Shown here: positions 29,933 to 32,316 of the stretch, piece by piece
How positions within the stretch are numbered: the stretch's first letter is position 1
Layout: each line of letters opens with the position of its first letter
Assembly: GCA_037968755.1 (NCBI GenBank)
Contig: JBBKWB010000014.1
Location: 1 to 32,316, forward strand
DNA: 32,316 bases
Direction: 5' to 3'
From: Woeseia sp037968755
Lineage (GTDB): Bacteria > Pseudomonadota > Gammaproteobacteria > Steroidobacterales > Woeseiaceae
The notes under the pieces: generated by a model
Databases searched by the model: none
What the model saw: only the letters and a program-made list of their open reading frames with translations
Told to the model about the DNA's origin: nothing
Program-made: the position numbers and the translations under genes

Positions 29933-31171
29933 TCAAAACTGTCCCTGGAACCAGGTTTTCATTCGCTCCCATACCTCAATTGCACCGCTGCCCACGGGCG
30001 CGCTGCGTTTGCCGCGCCGCGACAGGTTCTCGTAGCCGTACAGCAACAAACCGACGCCGGTTGCGTGGATCGGGTTGCGTACGACCTCCAGCAATCCGTC
30101 GACGTACTGCGGCGAGCCGAGTCGCACGGGCATGTGGAATACTTCTTCCGCCAGCTCCACTGCGCCTTCCATTTTTGCGCTGCCACCGGTAATCACCACG
30201 CCGGCGGCGATGAGCTCCTCGAAACCACTGCGCCGCAGTTCATCGCGTACGAGACCGAACAGCTCTTCGAAGCGCGGCTCAACAATTTCGGCAAGTGTTT
30301 GCCGTGCCAAACGTCGCGGCGGCCGGTCACCAACGCTCGGCACTTCAATGGTTTCGTCAGAGTTGGCCAGTTGCGACAGCGCGCAGGCATACTTGATCTT
30401 GATTTCCTCTGCGTACTGCGTCGGTGTTCGCATCGACACTGCGATGTCATTGGTGACCTGGTCACCGGCAATCGGAATTACTGCGGTATGCTGAATCGCC
30501 CCGCCGAGGAATACCGCGATGTCGGTCGTGCCGCCGCCAATATCCACCAGGCAGGCACCCAGTTCTTTCTCATCGTCTGTCAACACCGAGTAGCTGGAGG
30601 CCAGCTGCTCAAGCACGATGTCATCCACTTCAAGGCCGCAGCGCTGGATGCACTTGACGATGTTCTGGGCAGCGCTTTCTGCACCAGTAACCATGTGCAC
30701 TTTCGCTTCCAGCCGCACACCGGACATGCCGACAGGTTCGCGAATGCCTTCCTGGTTATCGATAATGAATTCCTGCGGCAGGATATGCAGAATCTTCTGG
30801 TCTGCCGGAATAGCGACGGCGCGCGCGGCGTCGATAACACGGTCAACATCTCCTGCGCTCACTTCCTTATCGCGTATCGCAACGATGCCATGCGAATTCA
30901 GGCTGCGGACGTGACTGCCGGCTATGCCGGCGTACACGGAATGAATATCACAACCGGCCATCAACTCGGCTTCTTCAACCGCACGCTGAATGGAGTGCAC
31001 TGTTGATTCGATATTGACTACCACGCCCTTTTTCAGACCGCGCGAAGGATGCGAGCCGATGCCTACCACTTCTATGCTGCCGTCCTCGGTTACTTCGCCG
31101 ACGATGGCAACCACTTTAGAAGTGCCGATATCCAGACCGACAATCAAATTTTTCTCAGCGCGTTTGCTCAC
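29933..31171 (-). CDS. ftsA: Cell division protein FtsA
   Basis: Actin-like ATPase that tethers FtsZ to the inner membrane and signals to the late divisome. The 412 residues contain the ATP-binding phosphate-1 motif GLDIGTSK (12-19), phosphate-2 ACLVDIGGGTTDIAVF and the adenosine motif GVVITGGSAKMEG. The SHMS2-inserted 1C subdomain lies around residues 85-165. The C-terminal membrane-targeting amphipathic helix (VWERMKTWFQGQF) is intact. The start is GTG at 31171, with AGGA about 10 bases upstream; GTG may hold the FtsA:FtsZ ratio low compared with ftsZ's strong ATG and ribosome site. It follows ftsQ by 40 bp. Confidence 0.97.
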   Translation of the reverse strand: MSKRAEKNLIVGLDIGTSKVVAIVGEVTEDGSIEVVGIGSHPSRGLKKGVVVNIESTVHSIQRAVEEAELMAGCDIHSVYAGIAGSHVRSLNSHGIVAIRDKEVSAGDVDRVIDAARAVAIPADQKILHILPQEFIIDNQEGIREPVGMSGVRLEAKVHMVTGAESAAQNIVKCIQRCGLEVDDIVLEQLASSYSVLTDDEKELGACLVDIGGGTTDIAVFLGGAIQHTAVIPIAGDQVTNDIAVSMRTPTQYAEEIKIKYACALSQLANSDETIEVPSVGDRPPRRLARQTLAEIVEPRFEELFGLVRDELRRSGFEELIAAGVVITGGSAKMEGAVELAEEVFHMPVRLGSPQYVDGLLEVVRNPIHATGVGLLLYGYENLSRRGKRSAPVGSGAIEVWERMKTWFQGQF

Positions 31172-31211
31172 TCAATACAATCCTGTTTTTGTCGTGAGAA
31201 ATTCATAACGT

Positions 31212-32021
31212 TCATTCGCTACGTCCTGCCAGCAATGCCGGGCCCGTTTCATTGGGTACCGCAGCGGGTGCTGATGATTCACCGTTCCAGCCGATCGTGA
31301 AGCCGTTGCTATAGCGCATGTCAACGAAATCAATTTCCTTGGCGCGCCGCGTGATGACATCTGCTACGACGTCCAGGAACAGTTGTGTGCGCGCGGCGAC
31401 TTCGCGACGACCCAGGCGAATATCAATACCGTTCTGCAAAGTCATCTCCCATGCGCCGCGTGCATCCAGGTGCAGGCTGCGCACATCGAGACCGCGCGGA
31501 ATCAGCTGTTCGCGAATCTGCAAGTAGCGCTTTGCCACTTCGTCTGCATGACCTTCCGGTCCGCTCAGGCGTGGCAACTCTGCCGGAACGTGGCGGGCAT
31601 CCTGAACAAACAATTCGCCGCGCACATTCAACAGGCCGCTCTCACCCCAGCACGCTGCGGGCACCTGTTCGCTGACGCTGATTTCCAACTGGCCTGGCCA
31701 GCGACGCGCGACATTCGCACGATCAATCCACGGCAATGAGGTCAGACTGTCCTGGATGTCATCGAGATCCGCTGATAGAAAACCGCGTTCAAGTTCTGCG
31801 CTAATTGCTTCTTCGATCTGCAAGGCACTGACCCGCTGGAACGGACCGTCTATCGTGATGGCCGTGATCGGCCGATCGAGAAGTCCGCTGCCGAAGTGGT
31901 AACTAACAGCCAGCGCGCCAATTGCCAGCAACGAGGCGCCGATCCGCGCAAACGGTATGCTCGGCATGCGGAAGCCGGGCCGCTCGGACTGCTTGCGTCG
32001 TTTCGCTTGCTTACGCGCCAT
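31212..32021 (-). CDS. ftsQ: Cell division protein FtsQ
   Basis: Bitopic divisome protein that links early and late division proteins through FtsB and FtsL. From the ATG at 32021 the product is 269 residues. It has a very basic cytoplasmic tail (MARKQAKRRKQSERPGFR), one transmembrane helix (about 25-45), a POTRA domain (about 52-125: ITAITIDGPFQRVSALQIEE, then SLPWIDRANVARRWPGQLEI) and the beta domain ending in the hydrophobic DMRYSNGFTIGW strand. The frame is open 38 codons further upstream, but those codons overlap ddl; the chosen start has GGAGG 9 bases upstream and overlaps the ddl stop by 11 bp, suggesting coupled translation. Confidence 0.94.
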   Translation of the reverse strand: MARKQAKRRKQSERPGFRMPSIPFARIGASLLAIGALAVSYHFGSGLLDRPITAITIDGPFQRVSALQIEEAISAELERGFLSADLDDIQDSLTSLPWIDRANVARRWPGQLEISVSEQVPAACWGESGLLNVRGELFVQDARHVPAELPRLSGPEGHADEVAKRYLQIREQLIPRGLDVRSLHLDARGAWEMTLQNGIDIRLGRREVAARTQLFLDVVADVITRRAKEIDFVDMRYSNGFTIGWNGESSAPAAVPNETGPALLAGRSE

Positions 32022-32316
32022 TTGCGGCAACCTCCGTGGTGCACGTTGCAAGGGCCGCGGGCACGCTTGTTTCCAGCACGCGCCAGCACAATTCAGCGAA
32101 GTCCATGCCGATCTGCTTTGCCGCCATGGGCACAAGACTGTGTGAAGTCATCCCCGGCACCGTATTCACTTCGAGTACCTGCGGCGCGCCGTCCTGCCCG
32201 GTCATGAAGTCGACCCGACCCCAACCGCTGCAACCAAGTACAGAAAATGCTGCCAGCGCCAGGTCGGCGTAGCGCTGTTCGTCGGCCGCGTCGTCGCTGC
32301 CAGGACAGGTATAGGT
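32011..32316 (-). CDS. ddl: D-alanine--D-alanine ligase, C-terminal part (window edge)
   Basis: The last 101 codons of an ATP-grasp ligase that joins two D-alanines for peptidoglycan precursors; the N-terminal part lies beyond the window. The visible segment contains ALGCSGWGRVDFM-type sequence (GCSGWGRVDFM), whose Asp binds magnesium, and LEVNTVPGMTSHSLVPMAA, whose Glu and Asn are the second set of metal ligands and whose serine region closes the active site. Its place directly before ftsQ marks it as the dcw-cluster copy (ddlB type). The stop overlaps the ftsQ start by 11 bp. Confidence 0.95.
   Translation of the reverse strand, partial: TYTCPGSDDAADEQRYADLALAAFSVLGCSGWGRVDFMTGQDGAPQVLEVNTVPGMTSHSLVPMAAKQIGMDFAELCWRVLETSVPAALATCTTEVAANGA

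Noticed and set aside
29918..31006. Plus-strand open frame (362 codons) opposite ftsA
   Set aside because: Antisense shadow of ftsA; the ftsA reading is complete and conserved.

Overview
The window looks like chromosomal core DNA of a gammaproteobacterium with a moderately high GC content. Three blocks of gene order support this. The block bamD <-> rluD-pgeF-clpB matches the E. coli order. sucCD next to pilSR and the type IV pilus genes resembles Xanthomonadales-type genomes. The run ddl-ftsQ-ftsA-ftsZ-lpxC-(dciA)-M23 peptidase-secA-mutT followed by zapD-coaE-pilD-pilC-pilB-pilA is the ancestral gammaproteobacterial dcw/pilus neighbourhood. I cannot assign a genus. No tRNA, rRNA, CRISPR array, insertion sequence or prophage gene was seen.

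Layout. 1-2520 (minus): aspS (5' part, cut by the window edge), a DUF502 membrane protein and an FmdB-type zinc-ribbon protein with a repeat-built tail. 2581-7061 (minus): clpB with a sigma-32-like promoter, pgeF and rluD, then the divergent bamD (7171-7956, plus). 7971-11727 (minus): nadE, sucD and sucC. 11980-20537 (plus): a type IV pilus block of pilS, pilR, two tandem type IV pilin genes, pilB, pilC and pilD; coaE and zapD follow on the same strand up to 22068. 22091-26625 (minus): mutT, secA and an M23 (LytM) peptidase. A DciA/DUF721 gene (26937-27233) is on plus. 27279-32316 (minus): lpxC, ftsZ, ftsA, ftsQ and the 3' end of ddl.

How it works together. The pilus block carries its own control circuit. 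PilS/PilR form a sensor kinase and a sigma-54 activator. The first pilin gene has a consensus -24/-12 sigma-54 promoter, and CTGACAAT half-sites (one forming a perfect 17-bp palindrome) lie about 110-150 bp upstream, where PilR would bind. PilD processes both pilins; PilB and PilC assemble them. The division block links peptidoglycan precursor supply (Ddl), the divisome (FtsQ, FtsA, FtsZ, ZapD, possibly the M23 protein), lipid A commitment (LpxC) and protein export (SecA).

The most unusual observation is in secA. The protein is 972 residues, and its nucleotide-binding domain carries an insertion of about 55-60 residues (around residues 256-316) in the variable subdomain. The insertion reads like the N-terminal domain of translation initiation factor IF3. 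I know of no described function for such an arrangement; it is the best candidate for something new here.
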